Shown here piece by piece: positions 55,177-63,979 of a DNA stretch of 64,000 bases. A program made the position numbers and the translations under genes. Below the pieces are notes generated by a model. That model ran no database searches. It saw only the letters and a program-made list of their open reading frames with translations, and had not been told where the DNA came from. The DNA is from Empedobacter tilapiae. Lineage in GTDB: Bacteria > Bacteroidota > Bacteroidia > Flavobacteriales > Weeksellaceae. The first letter of the stretch is position 1. Every line of letters starts with the position of its first letter. The stretch spans positions 1 through 64,000 of the forward strand of contig NZ_SRPE01000003.1 of the NCBI RefSeq assembly GCF_004785645.1. Direction: 5' to 3'.

Positions 55177-57103
55177 AAGTTATATTATCAAGTTTTTCAT
55201 ATTCTGAATTTTGAGAAATAAATTCAGGTACAATCTCTTTTATTTTAGCTACTAAACCCATTACCTGTTCATGTTTTTCGATAGTAGAAGACATTAAACA
55301 TAATTCTTCAATTAACTTTTTATTATCATGACATTTCTGCGTATTTACTTTAGCAATCATAATTTTTTCATGATGAGTTTTTACAGTATTTTCATCATTA
55401 GCCAAAAGCTCTTCGTAAATTTTTTCTCCAGGACGTAATCCTACTATTTTAATATCAATTTCTTCAGGATATTTATAACCACTTAATCTAATCATTCTTT
55501 TTGCAAGATCAATAATTTTCATTGATTCTCCCATATCAAATACAAAAATCTCTCCACCTTTTCCCATTATAGCTGCTTCTAATACAAGTTGACAAGCTTC
55601 AGGAATGGTCATAAAGAAACGAGTGATATCTGGGTGTGTTACGGTAAGAGGACCACCATTTTCTAATTGTCTTTTGAAAAGAGGAATTACAGATCCATTT
55701 GAACCTAATACATTTCCAAAACGTGTAACGATATAGTTTGTTTTTGATGATTCATTGATACAATTAACATAAATTTCAGCAACACGTTTTGTAGCTCCCA
55801 TTACATTTGTTGGATTAACAGCTTTATCTGTTGAAACCATTACAAACTTTTCTGAGTTAAATTCGCTTGCTAAATCAGCAATTATTTTAGTCCCATAAAT
55901 ATTTGTATTGATAGCTTCGTATGGAAATTTTTCCATTAATGGAACATGCTTATAAGCTGCAGCATGAAAAATAACTTGTGGATGGTACTTATCAAAAAGA
56001 CTTCGCATTCTTTTATTATCTCTCACGCTCGAAACGATATAATCTATTCTTTTTTGCTTTTCTTCTGATATTTCATTTTTAAGTGACTGTTGAATATCAT
56101 AAAGAGCTGATTCAGCTTGATCAATCAAAATTAATTGATCAAAATCCATCATTGCAATTTGTCTAGAAATTTCACTTCCTATGGATCCTGCAGCTCCTGT
56201 TACTAAAACTCTTTTTCCTTTAATATTCTCATTTATTATTGGATTTTTCAGTTTTATAGATTCTCTTCCTAATAAATCTTCAATTTTTAATTGTTTGATT
56301 TGATTAGGTTTATATGTTCCGTCAATCCAATTTGATATAGGAGGAATTATTTTTATATTAACATTTAAATCCTCTAAAGATTTAGAAAGATTTAATAATT
56401 GATTTGTTTTGATATTTTGGATAGAAATAATAATTTCTGAAATATCATTTCTATCAATAAATTTCTCATCAATATCATTGATAGAATAAATTTTAAGTCC
56501 ATCTATAAAAGTTCCTATTTTAGATTGATTATCATCAATGAAACCTATAACTTTATTGTTATATTGAGTGTCGTTTTGTAGTATATCTCTTGTGATTAAT
56601 CCAGAGTCACCTGCACCATAGATAAAGACCCTTTGAACAACTTTATTTTTAGAGAAAAAATAATCATATATCCATTTATAATATAACCTTGCAATAACCA
56701 TTGCAACTGTGGTAATAAATAAATGTACAAATATGACAGAATATGACATTCTAAATGTCAAAGATAAATTAGGTAAGTTTAATTTATTTTCTAAAAATTG
56801 GCGGTAAATAAAAGAAATAAAAAAAAGTATTAGAAAAGCAGTCGTATTTGAAACAAATACATTTTCTGCATCTTTTAACCCAGTTTTCCTTACGATTCCT
56901 TTATATGTTTTAAAATATAAAAAACATAAAGTATAAATAAGTGTTATAAAAGGTAATTTATAGACAAGTTTTTCTACACTAAATGTGTTTAGAAAACTAT
57001 TCAAAATAAAATTACTTAGGATATAACTTATGAAAACAATAAGTATATCTATCACTAATACCACCCATCTTGGAGTATTAAAGTGTTGACTAAAAGGGTT
57101 CAA
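55166..57103 (-). CDS. CapD/PglF-like nucleotide-sugar 4,6-dehydratase
   Basis: A 645-residue membrane enzyme that modifies UDP-sugars for surface polysaccharide. Four transmembrane helices lie at about 13-145. A CoA-binding-like Rossmann fold follows (VFIYGAGDSGLI, about 167), then the catalytic short-chain dehydrogenase domain with VLVTGAAGSIGSEI (about 299), AAYKHVPLME and the STDKA...MGATKR active-site pattern in which Met replaces the usual Tyr, as in WbpM/PglF. The start appears to be a TTG (57101-57103), because no ATG precedes the first helix. It is first in the capD-wza-wzc operon. Confidence 0.92.
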   Translation of the reverse strand: MNPFSQHFNTPRWVVLVIDILIVFISYILSNFILNSFLNTFSVEKLVYKLPFITLIYTLCFLYFKTYKGIVRKTGLKDAENVFVSNTTAFLILFFISFIYRQFLENKLNLPNLSLTFRMSYSVIFVHLFITTVAMVIARLYYKWIYDYFFSKNKVVQRVFIYGAGDSGLITRDILQNDTQYNNKVIGFIDDNQSKIGTFIDGLKIYSINDIDEKFIDRNDISEIIISIQNIKTNQLLNLSKSLEDLNVNIKIIPPISNWIDGTYKPNQIKQLKIEDLLGRESIKLKNPIINENIKGKRVLVTGAAGSIGSEISRQIAMMDFDQLILIDQAESALYDIQQSLKNEISEEKQKRIDYIVSSVRDNKRMRSLFDKYHPQVIFHAAAYKHVPLMEKFPYEAINTNIYGTKIIADLASEFNSEKFVMVSTDKAVNPTNVMGATKRVAEIYVNCINESSKTNYIVTRFGNVLGSNGSVIPLFKRQLENGGPLTVTHPDITRFFMTIPEACQLVLEAAIMGKGGEIFVFDMGESMKIIDLAKRMIRLSGYKYPEEIDIKIVGLRPGEKIYEELLANDENTVKTHHEKIMIAKVNTQKCHDNKKLIEELCLMSSTIEKHEQVMGLVAKIKEIVPEFISQNSEYEKLDNITYEK

Positions 57104-57130
57104 TATTATAGTAATTTAAGTAATTGTAAA

Positions 57131-57190
57131 GTTAAAAAAAAATCAGGAATAGACACCCAAAAATTGGAAAAATCTATCCCTGATTAGTAA
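57131..57190 (-). terminator. Terminator of the OmpA-family gene
   Basis: Read leftward, AATCAGGGATAGA pairs with GTCTATTCCTGATT (one mismatch) and is followed by a nine-T tract. It lies 17-76 nt after the OmpA gene stop and before the capD-like gene. Confidence 0.8.
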
Positions 57191-57206
57191 TTCTATTTTA
57201 GAATAA

Positions 57207-58475
57207 TTATTTTACTCTGAAAACAACTCTTCTTGCTAATTGGTGAGAAGAAACTTGAGAGTTTTTGAACTCTTTATCTTCACCTTCACCAATAGTAGTT
57301 AATTGAGAAGCATTAGCTCCTTGGTTAACTAAAATTGCTTTAACATTTTCTGCTCTTCTACGAGATAAGTTTTTATTGAACGCATCTCCTCCTACTGGAT
57401 CAGCATAACCTAAAATTTCAATCTGAGCATTTGGTTTTGCTTTTAAGTATTCAGATACAAATTTGATACCTCCAACTGATTGTTGATATGGTTTATCAGA
57501 ATTGTAATCGAAGTATACATTAATAATTCCAGAGTTAATCATTTGCTCTAAGAAATCAGCGTCGTTAACGATTGTTGTATTTCCTCCAGCATTTTGTTTG
57601 ATGTATTCTTCAATGTTATCTGGAATACCATTACCATTATGATCAATAGTAACACCTTTAGTATCAACTACAGCACCTGGAGCAGAATCTGGTTCTTGAT
57701 CTAAGTAATCAGCAACACCATCTCCATCAGTATCTTTTAACATTTGTTCAATGTTAGTAATTCTATCTTCTAAATCAGAACGAGTTGGTTCATAAACCCA
57801 GTCAGCGTGTTTTTCATTTTTACCTAAGTAAAATGTTAGACCAAGTGTAGCATTCCATAAAGAACCATCAAACCCTCTTTTAGCGGCCTCATCTGAAGAC
57901 TGTCCGTCCCAAGTAGTATTTTGACGAATAGTTTTTGTATAAGATAAATCACCAGTTAAAACAATTCTATTTGTTAATTTAATTTGAGGTGTTAATCCTA
58001 AAGAAATTAATCCCATTTCATCATTATCATCTAATAGACCTGAAGAATCTCCTTTAGTCGCATCATTGTTCATGAAACCATAACCAACTCCACCATGAGC
58101 TAATAAACCAATTGTGTTAGTCCAAGTTTCGAAATTCATCATACGACCTAAGTTTGCTACTCCTGATAAATCTACACGGTAGAAATTAGATCTGAAATGT
58201 TTTGACCCTTCTCCTTCTTTTAAACGGTCATAACCACCAGATAATTTTAAACCGAATTTGTTGTTAAACATATAACGAACACCAAAGTTTGCATTATAGA
58301 AACTTGGAGTTTCATTATAGTATCCATTTGTAAATGGAGCTGTAGCTTTATTGGCACCAGCTTGTGCCTCAATAGACCACTTGTTGTAATCATTGTTAAC
58401 TGTTTCAGTAGTTTCTTGCGCTTGAGCAAAAATTCCTAATCCAATTACACTTAATAGGTATGAAATCTTTTTCAT
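57207..58475 (-). CDS. OmpA-family outer-membrane protein
   Basis: A 422-residue protein with a signal peptide (1-19, IFAQAQ). An N-terminal eight-strand beta-barrel follows (about 25-220; alternating aromatics, for example NFGVRYMFNNKFGLKLSGGYD). A calcium-binding TSP3-like linker (DTDGDGVADYLDQEPDS, about 247-263) leads to a C-terminal OmpA peptidoglycan-binding domain (about 310-422) with VYFDYNSDKPYQQS, QIEILGYADPVGGDAFNKNLSRRRAENV. It ties the outer membrane to peptidoglycan. It stands alone, divergent from prs across 220 bp, with a terminator behind it. Confidence 0.94.
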   Translation of the reverse strand: MKKISYLLSVIGLGIFAQAQETTETVNNDYNKWSIEAQAGANKATAPFTNGYYNETPSFYNANFGVRYMFNNKFGLKLSGGYDRLKEGEGSKHFRSNFYRVDLSGVANLGRMMNFETWTNTIGLLAHGGVGYGFMNNDATKGDSSGLLDDNDEMGLISLGLTPQIKLTNRIVLTGDLSYTKTIRQNTTWDGQSSDEAAKRGFDGSLWNATLGLTFYLGKNEKHADWVYEPTRSDLEDRITNIEQMLKDTDGDGVADYLDQEPDSAPGAVVDTKGVTIDHNGNGIPDNIEEYIKQNAGGNTTIVNDADFLEQMINSGIINVYFDYNSDKPYQQSVGGIKFVSEYLKAKPNAQIEILGYADPVGGDAFNKNLSRRRAENVKAILVNQGANASQLTTIGEGEDKEFKNSQVSSHQLARRVVFRVK

Positions 58476-58695
58476 GAGGATATATTTAATTACAAAATTA
58501 TATAAATACTTAAAATACGAATAAACAATTAATGTTAAAAAAGCCCATAACTAACGAAAGTCATGATATTTTTTTATAATTACTTTAACGTGACTTGAAA
58601 TTACACAATAACTATGCCGGAATTAATTTTTGTTTTTTTTATACCTTCTTTGAATCATTTAAATTATTTTTGCACAAATATTCCCAAAACAAACA

Positions 58696-59631
58696 ATGGA
58701 ACAATCAGCATTTCTTTTTTCGACAAGAGGATCAATAGATTTGGCAGAGAAAATAGCCGAATATTATGGTCAAGAACTTGGTAAATCTAAAATTGTAGAA
58801 TTTAGTGACGGAGAATTCGTCCCAGCTTTCGAGCAACCAATTCGTGGAGCTCGTGTTTTCTTAATTGGTTCTACAATGCAGCCAACAGACAATTTAATGG
58901 AGTTACTTTTGATGTGTGATGCCGCAAAACGTGCTTCAGCTAAAAGTATTACTGCAGTTATTCCTTATTTTGGTTTTGCGCGTCAAGATCGCAAAGATGC
59001 TCCTCGAGTACCAATTGGAGCCAAGTTGGTTGCTAAAATGTTAATGACAGCAGGTGCAACACGTGTAATGACAATGGATTTACATGCAGATCAAATTCAA
59101 GGTTTCTTTGAAATTCCAGTTGATCATTTATTTGCATCTACAATTTTTGTAGAATATATTAAAGGATTAGGTTTGGACGATATTTGTATTGCTTCTCCTG
59201 ATATGGGAGGTGCGAAACGTGCAAATACATACGCAAAATACCTTAATGCAGATATAGTAATATGTCATAAAGAGCGTAAAGTTGCTAATCAAGTTGATAG
59301 TATGATGTTGATAGGAGAAGTTGAAGGTAAGAATGTTATTTTAGTTGATGATATGATTGATACTGCAGGAACATTAGCAAAAGCTGCTGAATTGATTATG
59401 TCGAAGGGAGCAAAATCTGTTCGTGCAATTGCTACTCATGGTGTTTTATCTGGACCTGCTTATGAACGTCTTGATAACTCTATGTTAACGGAAATTGCTA
59501 TAACTGATAGTATTCCATTAAAAAATACTTCCGTATCTAAAATAAAAGTATTATCTTGCGCTCCGCTTTTTGCAGATGTTATGCATTTAGTACATAGTAA
59601 TAAATCTATTAGTCAACGTTTTGTTATCTAG
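58696..59631 (+). CDS. prs: Ribose-phosphate pyrophosphokinase
   Basis: A 311-residue PRPP synthase (family length about 310-315) that makes phosphoribosyl pyrophosphate from ribose 5-phosphate and ATP for nucleotide, His and Trp synthesis. Visible motifs are FSDGEFVPAFEQPIRGARVFLI, the flexible-loop region YFGFARQDRKDAPRVPIGAKLVA, the Mg-site MDLHADQIQGFF, and the PRPP loop VILVDDMIDTAGTL. rplY follows by 43 nt, a conserved pairing in many Bacteroidota. Confidence 0.97.
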   Translation: MEQSAFLFSTRGSIDLAEKIAEYYGQELGKSKIVEFSDGEFVPAFEQPIRGARVFLIGSTMQPTDNLMELLLMCDAAKRASAKSITAVIPYFGFARQDRKDAPRVPIGAKLVAKMLMTAGATRVMTMDLHADQIQGFFEIPVDHLFASTIFVEYIKGLGLDDICIASPDMGGAKRANTYAKYLNADIVICHKERKVANQVDSMMLIGEVEGKNVILVDDMIDTAGTLAKAAELIMSKGAKSVRAIATHGVLSGPAYERLDNSMLTEIAITDSIPLKNTSVSKIKVLSCAPLFADVMHLVHSNKSISQRFVI

Positions 59632-59674
59632 TGGTTTAGCTAAAATTAAATTATTTTTTATTATATAAATTATT

Positions 59675-60259
59675 ATGAAGTCAATTACAATTCAAGGTGT
59701 AAAAAGAGAAGACTTAGGTAAAGTGGCAACACGTAACCTACGTAATGCTGAGCAAGTACCTTGTGTGGTTTATGGTTCAGGAGAGCCTATCCACTTTTCA
59801 GCTGATGAAAAAGCATTCAAATCATTAGTTTATACTCCAGATGCTCATACAGCAACTATCGAGTTAGCTGATGGAGCTAAAATTCAAGCAATTTTACAAG
59901 ATATTCAGTTTCATCCAGTAACTGATAGAATCTTACACGTAGATTTTTACCAATTAAGCGACGACAAACCAGTAACAATGGAAGTTCCTGTTCGTTTAGT
60001 AGGACGTGCTCGTGGTTTAGTAGCTGGTGGGGTTTTACGTTTCAACATGCGTAAATTAAAAGTTCGTGCTATTCCAGCAAACTTACCAAACGAAATTGAA
60101 ATCGATATCACTCCAATGAGAATTGGTCACAAAATGTATGTTGAATCATTGAAAAATGATAATTATACATTCGCTCATCCAGATAATGCAGTAGTAGTAG
60201 CTATCCGTACTTCTCGTAATGCAGTTAAGGATGCTGATCAAGACGAAGATGAAGAATAG
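59675..60259 (+). CDS. rplY: 50S ribosomal protein L25 (Ctc/TL5 form)
   Basis: A 194-residue protein that binds 5S rRNA. The N-terminal L25 domain (about 1-95) has [27 protein letters not shown]; the extra C-terminal TL5 domain (about 96-185) has [23 protein letters not shown] and the final acidic tail. The long two-domain type is usual in Bacteroidota. It is downstream of prs and is followed by a terminator. Confidence 0.96.
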   Translation: MKSITIQGVKREDLGKVATRNLRNAEQVPCVVYGSGEPIHFSADEKAFKSLVYTPDAHTATIELADGAKIQAILQDIQFHPVTDRILHVDFYQLSDDKPVTMEVPVRLVGRARGLVAGGVLRFNMRKLKVRAIPANLPNEIEIDITPMRIGHKMYVESLKNDNYTFAHPDNAVVVAIRTSRNAVKDADQDEDEE

Positions 60260-60282
60260 AAATTTTCTTTTCAGATAAAATT

Positions 60283-60314
60283 AAACCACTCAATTTTGAG
60301 TGGTTTTTTTATTT
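60283..60314 (+). terminator. Terminator of prs-rplY
   Basis: AAACCACTCAA pairs with TTGAGTGGTTT around a short loop and a T run follows, 24 nt after rplY. Confidence 0.88.
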
Positions 60315-60326
60315 AAAAAAATATTA

Positions 60327-60344
60327 AGATAAATTTGTCCGATT
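60327..60344 (+). promoter_or_regulatory. Candidate Rrf2 operator upstream of its own gene
   Basis: AGATAAATTTGTCCGATT matches the 18-mer AGATAAAAATATCCGATT at 60849-60866 in 15 of 18 positions. It overlaps the -33 element of the promoter, which suits autorepression. The two copies lie upstream of the regulator gene and its downstream hemerythrin gene. Confidence 0.6.
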
Positions 60345-60364
60345 TAAAATTAGTTGTATATTTG
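60334..60364 (+). promoter_or_regulatory. Promoter of the Rrf2 gene
   Basis: TTTG (60334-60337), a 19-nt spacer and TATATTTG (60357-60364) match the Bacteroidota sigma-A consensus TTTG-N19-TAnnTTTG exactly. The start codon lies 31 nt further on. Confidence 0.8.
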
Positions 60365-60394
60365 CTATGTATTTTTAATGAATAAAAGAAGTTA

Positions 60395-60829
60395 ATGTTT
60401 TCAAAGGCTTGTGAATATGGAATAAAGGCTTGTGTTTTTATAGCACAAGAATCTCAAAAAGGAAATAGAGTAAACTTGAAGCAAATAGCAAATTCCATTA
60501 ATTCACCAGAAGCTTATACAGCAAAAATTTTGCAACAATTAGTGAAGGCAAATGTTATATCTTCTGTAAAAGGAAAGATGGGAGGTTTTCAAATGGATGC
60601 AGAACATTTTGAAGATGTAAAATTGGTTCACATAATAAAAGCAATAGATGGTGATGGATTATATCATAGCTGTATTTTAGGATTGGTTGAATGTGATGCG
60701 AAAAAACCTTGTGCTTTACATAGTCGAGTTTATAGTATTCGTAAAGATTTGAGAACGATGTTAGAAGAAACTTCTATGTTTAATTTGATTGATGATTTAG
60801 AGAAAGGATTAGCTTTTCTTAAACATTAA
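60395..60829 (+). CDS. Rrf2-family Fe-S transcription regulator
   Basis: A 144-residue Rrf2 regulator. The winged helix opens with MFSKACEYGIKACVFIAQES and contains the recognition part NSPEAYTAKILQQLVKANVISSVKGKMGGF. Cys93, Cys100 and Cys106 (SCILGLVEC...PC) form the C-x6-C-x5-C ligand set for an Fe-S cluster as in NsrR and IscR. The gene starts 60 nt before a hemerythrin gene. With a shared operator-like motif before both genes, a role in sensing nitric oxide, oxygen or iron is plausible; the signal is not determined. Confidence 0.9.
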   Translation: MFSKACEYGIKACVFIAQESQKGNRVNLKQIANSINSPEAYTAKILQQLVKANVISSVKGKMGGFQMDAEHFEDVKLVHIIKAIDGDGLYHSCILGLVECDAKKPCALHSRVYSIRKDLRTMLEETSMFNLIDDLEKGLAFLKH

Positions 60830-60848
60830 AAAAATTTAAAATTAAATC

Positions 60849-60866
60849 AGATAAAAATATCCGATT
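60849..60866 (+). promoter_or_regulatory. Candidate Rrf2 operator before the hemerythrin gene
   Basis: AGATAAAAATATCCGATT lies 23-41 nt before the hemerythrin start. With the bases just before it (AATC) it forms an imperfect inverted repeat, AATCAGATA and TATCCGATT. It resembles the copy at 60327-60344 in the promoter of the regulator gene. Confidence 0.6.
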
Positions 60867-60889
60867 ATCCGAATTGAAAATGTAATGAT

Positions 60890-61387
60890 ATGAAACTAAC
60901 GATAGAAATTCCTCAGACTAAATCATCTCATCTTACTTATTCAGTCAGATTGAACTTGAATGAAGCTTGCACAAGACACCACAAGACATTATTTTTTTGT
61001 TGGAATATCAGAGCAGGAATAGATAAAGGAGTTGATATACAACGTATAGTAGACTATGTGAATTGGTATGGCGAAGAAATCTTATTTAAAAAATTCGAAA
61101 TAGAAGAACAATATTTATTTACATTGTTAGACGAAGATCATTATCTAGTAAAAAGAGCATTGAAAGAACACAGACGTTTAAGACGTTTGTTTAAAATAGA
61201 TACTAAAAATCCAATGAAAAGCTTGATTTACATTGAAGAAGAATTGGATTTGCATATCAGATTCGAAGAAAAACAAATGTTTCCAGAATTTGAAAAAAAC
61301 GCAACACAAAAACAATTAAAAGAAATTAAAGATCAATTTAATAAACTTTTAACAAATACAGATTGGAAAGATCAATTTTGGTTATAG
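60890..61387 (+). CDS. Hemerythrin-like di-iron protein
   Basis: A 165-residue four-helix protein with di-iron ligands. His residues occur in EACTRHHKTLFF (about 30-31) and EHRRLRRLF, and the last helix carries LDLHIRFEEKQMFPEFE; Glu ligands lie in KKFEIEEQYLF. Such hemerythrin-domain proteins are linked to nitric oxide or oxygen handling and Fe-S repair. Its gene is 60 nt after the Rrf2 regulator gene and has the same 18-bp motif upstream. The binding partner is unknown. Confidence 0.85.
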   Translation: MKLTIEIPQTKSSHLTYSVRLNLNEACTRHHKTLFFCWNIRAGIDKGVDIQRIVDYVNWYGEEILFKKFEIEEQYLFTLLDEDHYLVKRALKEHRRLRRLFKIDTKNPMKSLIYIEEELDLHIRFEEKQMFPEFEKNATQKQLKEIKDQFNKLLTNTDWKDQFWL

Positions 61388-61441
61388 ATCTCTCATAACT
61401 AAAAATTTTTACTTATAATTTTTTAGATGATTTTTGAAAAG

Positions 61442-61476
61442 AAAAGCTCGATTTTGCAGGTCGAGCTTTTTGCTTT
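61442..61476 (+). terminator. Terminator after the hemerythrin gene
   Basis: AAAAGCTCGA pairs with TCGAGCTTTT around a 9-nt loop, 54 nt after the hemerythrin stop. It could act for the convergent gene as well. Confidence 0.85.
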
Positions 61477-61477
61477 T

Positions 61478-61970
61478 TTATAGATTTTCTAAAAATTTCT
61501 CAGGATCTTCAAGAAATTTAAATCCATTAGATTGATGAATGTTTTCTATAAATAATTCTTTTTCAGCTTCAAAAAAAAACATATTTAACATTCGTAAATT
61601 TTAGATGATATTCTTGAGCAATTTCGATTAATAAATCAATTGACTGTATAATATTGATTTCATTTCTTAAATCGAATCTGAAATTGAAAAAATTAATATT
61701 GTCATTTTCATCAAAACCTATAGAACAATCATTATCATAAAAGTTTGAAGTATCTCCTTTCCAATAAAGAAAATTATTACTTATACTTTTTTGATCTGTA
61801 ATGAATTCATCAATCTTTAATTCAATTTCATTTTTATTGACAAAGGTTTCATTCCAAAAACATTCGGTACTTTTTAAGTAGTCAGAATCCTCTTGTTTGA
61901 TGAATTCTAAATAATTTTTATCGAAATTAATTAATGGAATTAAGGAAACATTGTATTGCCAAATAGCCAT
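61478..61970 (-). pseudogene. Hypothetical protein frameshifted at a T9 run
   Basis: The uninterrupted frame 61569-61970 (133 residues, starting MAIWQYNVSLIPLINFDKNY) ends in a run of nine T residues (61571-61579 on the plus strand A9) just before a stop. With one T fewer, the frame goes on for about 30 residues as EAEKELFIENIHQSNGFKFL...ENL and stops at 61478, next to a terminator. The extension is coherent and codon-like. Either the gene is frameshifted, or the run is slippage-prone, or it is a base-call error. No family recognised; the layout resembles small cytoplasmic immunity-like proteins, but this is only an impression. Confidence 0.65.
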
Positions 61971-61973
61971 ATT

Positions 61974-63032
61974 TTACTTCTTAATCTTAATTTCAAAAAT
62001 TTTGTCCCAAAGTTTTCCTGTTAATAACATGTTTCCGTTGTCTTTGAATGCAATTCCGTTCAATTCTTGCGCTTGAGGATTTCCTTGCTTACCTTTTAGT
62101 TCAGCGAAATTAAATTCAGCTTTAACGGCTCCTGTTTTTGGATCAATAACTACAATGTTACTATTATCTGAATGTCCAGATTTTAGATAAACATTCGCAT
62201 AAATTAAACCATCATGATATTCAATTTCATTTAAATAGCTATATGGTTGTTGGCTATCAAATGCCTGAACCGTTCTTAGATAATTAAAATTCTCGTCGAA
62301 GAAATGAATACGTTGAGAACCTTCTGTTACAGCCAATTCTTTTCCAATTGTTGTAATTCCCCAACCTTCAATTATTTGAGCTGGCATATCAAATTTTTGA
62401 ACTTGGTTAAAGTTTAAATCATATTTATAAATGACACGATCTTGCCAAGTTAATTGATAAATAAACCCATTCAATTCTGTAATTCCTTCACCAAAAACAT
62501 CATCTTTTATTTGATATAATTTTGTAGGTTCAGTTGCTCCCAATTTATATTCAATCAAACGTGTTTTTCCATCGCGAAGTCCAGTTCCTTCAAAAATATT
62601 TCCGTTTTTGAAATAAAATCCTTGTGTAAAATAATCGTTATTATGTGGGTAAGTTCCTACAATTTCATAAGACCATTGAGCTGCAGGTTCATTTGCATAA
62701 ACAACGAATGTAAAATCTCGTGAATTTGTTTCTTCTTCTCCTTTAAAGAATCTCAAATTAACAGTATGATTTCCTAAGCTAATTGCTTTTCCGTCAATTG
62801 TAAAATCAGCTGGAACTTCTTGTCCATCTACTGAAACAACAACTTTCGTAATTCCCTCTAAATTGGTTAAAGGAATATCTATTTTATCTCCAATTTTATA
62901 TTTGTTTTGTTCAATTTTAGAAACAATTTCTGTAATTGCTGTGTTATTTTTTCCAGATGAATCTTTGCAAGAAAAGAACAATGAAGAGAAAACTGTAGCA
63001 CAAACTGATGCTGCGATTAAATATTTTTTCAT
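61974..63032 (-). CDS. Glutaminyl-peptide cyclotransferase lipoprotein
   Basis: A 352-residue lipoprotein (lipobox to Cys22, FFSC). It has an N-terminal Ig-like domain (about 35-115) and a C-terminal five-bladed propeller of the plant/bacterial glutamine cyclotransferase type (about 120-352; TYPHNNDYFTQGFYFKNGNIFEGTG, EGITELNGFIYQLTWQDRV, YSYLNEIEYHDGLIYANVY, QAQELNGIAFKDNGNMLLTGKLW). It forms pyroglutamate at protein N-termini; Bacteroidota use this for secreted proteins. It ends 3 nt before the frameshifted hypothetical gene on the same strand. The substrate set is unknown. Confidence 0.9.
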   Translation of the reverse strand: MKKYLIAASVCATVFSSLFFSCKDSSGKNNTAITEIVSKIEQNKYKIGDKIDIPLTNLEGITKVVVSVDGQEVPADFTIDGKAISLGNHTVNLRFFKGEEETNSRDFTFVVYANEPAAQWSYEIVGTYPHNNDYFTQGFYFKNGNIFEGTGLRDGKTRLIEYKLGATEPTKLYQIKDDVFGEGITELNGFIYQLTWQDRVIYKYDLNFNQVQKFDMPAQIIEGWGITTIGKELAVTEGSQRIHFFDENFNYLRTVQAFDSQQPYSYLNEIEYHDGLIYANVYLKSGHSDNSNIVVIDPKTGAVKAEFNFAELKGKQGNPQAQELNGIAFKDNGNMLLTGKLWDKIFEIKIKK

Positions 63033-63086
63033 TTGATGTTTTTTGATGTTTTAAGAATTAGGTTGCTAATTCTATTACAAATATAT

Positions 63087-63635
63087 CTATTTTCTTCGAT
63101 TCGGATTATTTTTTACAAAAGCATCCCAGCTCGAATAAGAACTTGAAGTTCCTGCTGTTTTATTAGAATTTAGGTAATGACAAACTGCTACAGCAAGACC
63201 ATCTGTAGCATCCAAACGTTTTGGAATTTCTTTTAAACCAAGTAAGTGTTGTAACATCCCTGCGACTTGTTCTTTTGATGCATTTCCGTTTCCTGTTATA
63301 GCCATTTTTACTTTTTTAGGAGCATATTCTACAACAGGCATATCACGATGCAAACAAGCTGCAATGCAGACACCTTGCGCTCGACCAAGTTTTAACATTG
63401 ATTGAACATTAACACCAAAGAATTGTGCTTCGATGGCTAATTCATCAGGATGATACTGATCAATAATAGCTAATGTTTTTTCAAAAATCCTTTTCAATTT
63501 TGTTTGTTGATTCGGGAGTTTATGTAATAACAACTCATCTAAAGTAATCAACTTTATCTTATTATTCTTTACTTCGATTAGTCCAAATCCCATTACCATT
63601 GTTCCAGGATCAATTCCTAAAATAATCTTTTCCAT
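63087..63635 (-). CDS. ruvC: Holliday junction resolvase RuvC
   Basis: A 182-residue structure-specific endonuclease that cuts Holliday junctions with RuvAB. The catalytic acids are in LGIDPGTMVMGFGLIE (Asp7), LAIEAQFFG (Glu) and KRLDATDGLAVAVCHY (Asp pair). The length is usual for the family. The gene lies at the right of the core region, with 54 bp between it and the cyclotransferase gene and a repeat-rich non-coding stretch upstream. Confidence 0.96.
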   Translation of the reverse strand: MEKIILGIDPGTMVMGFGLIEVKNNKIKLITLDELLLHKLPNQQTKLKRIFEKTLAIIDQYHPDELAIEAQFFGVNVQSMLKLGRAQGVCIAACLHRDMPVVEYAPKKVKMAITGNGNASKEQVAGMLQHLLGLKEIPKRLDATDGLAVAVCHYLNSNKTAGTSSSYSSWDAFVKNNPNRRK

Positions 63636-63782
63636 CGTTGCTAAGATATTAAGATATTATTAGAATTATGTTCAATTTCAACGAGTATTAGTACTTTGAA
63701 AAATAATCGTGAAAGATTTATTAGGAATACTAAAAAATGATAAATAAATCAGCTCTTTACACGGATGCCCTTCAATCAACTG

Positions 63783-63842
63783 ACGTATGCCCATCGGAGA
63801 GTTAACGGAAGCGCTTCCGTTAACTCTCCGATGGGCATACGT
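63783..63842. repeat. Perfect 60-bp palindrome, GGGCATCGG repeat family
   Basis: Bases 63783-63812 and 63813-63842 are exact reverse complements with no loop. Each arm contains GCCCATCGGAGAGTTAACGGA, whose core CATCGGNGAGTTAACGGA matches the 22-bp tandem repeat at 372-476. It lies 148 bp upstream of ruvC, in the otherwise gene-free 63636-64000. A degenerate copy (ATAGGCATCGGACGATACG) follows at about 63852-63872. Confidence 0.95.
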
Positions 63843-63925
63843 TGCAACTCCTATAGGCATCGGACGATACGTGCATAGTATTCTGTTATAAAAGACACAT
63901 TTACTATTAATTTTAGAGATGTTTA

Positions 63926-63979
63926 AAAACAATTATTCGCCTCTAAAATAAAAGATTTTTTTTGGCGAATGATTGTTTT
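63926..63979. repeat. Inverted repeat at right edge of window
   Basis: AAAACAATTATTCGCC (63926-63941) pairs with GGCGAATGATTGTTTT (63964-63979), 15 of 16 positions, with a 22-nt spacer. It could be a terminator for a gene outside the window or the end of a mobile element; nothing here decides. Confidence 0.6.

Noticed and set aside
63678-63932. 84-residue frame across the palindrome near the right edge.
   Set aside because: The protein is a translation of the 60-bp palindrome and repeat copies; no independent coding sign.
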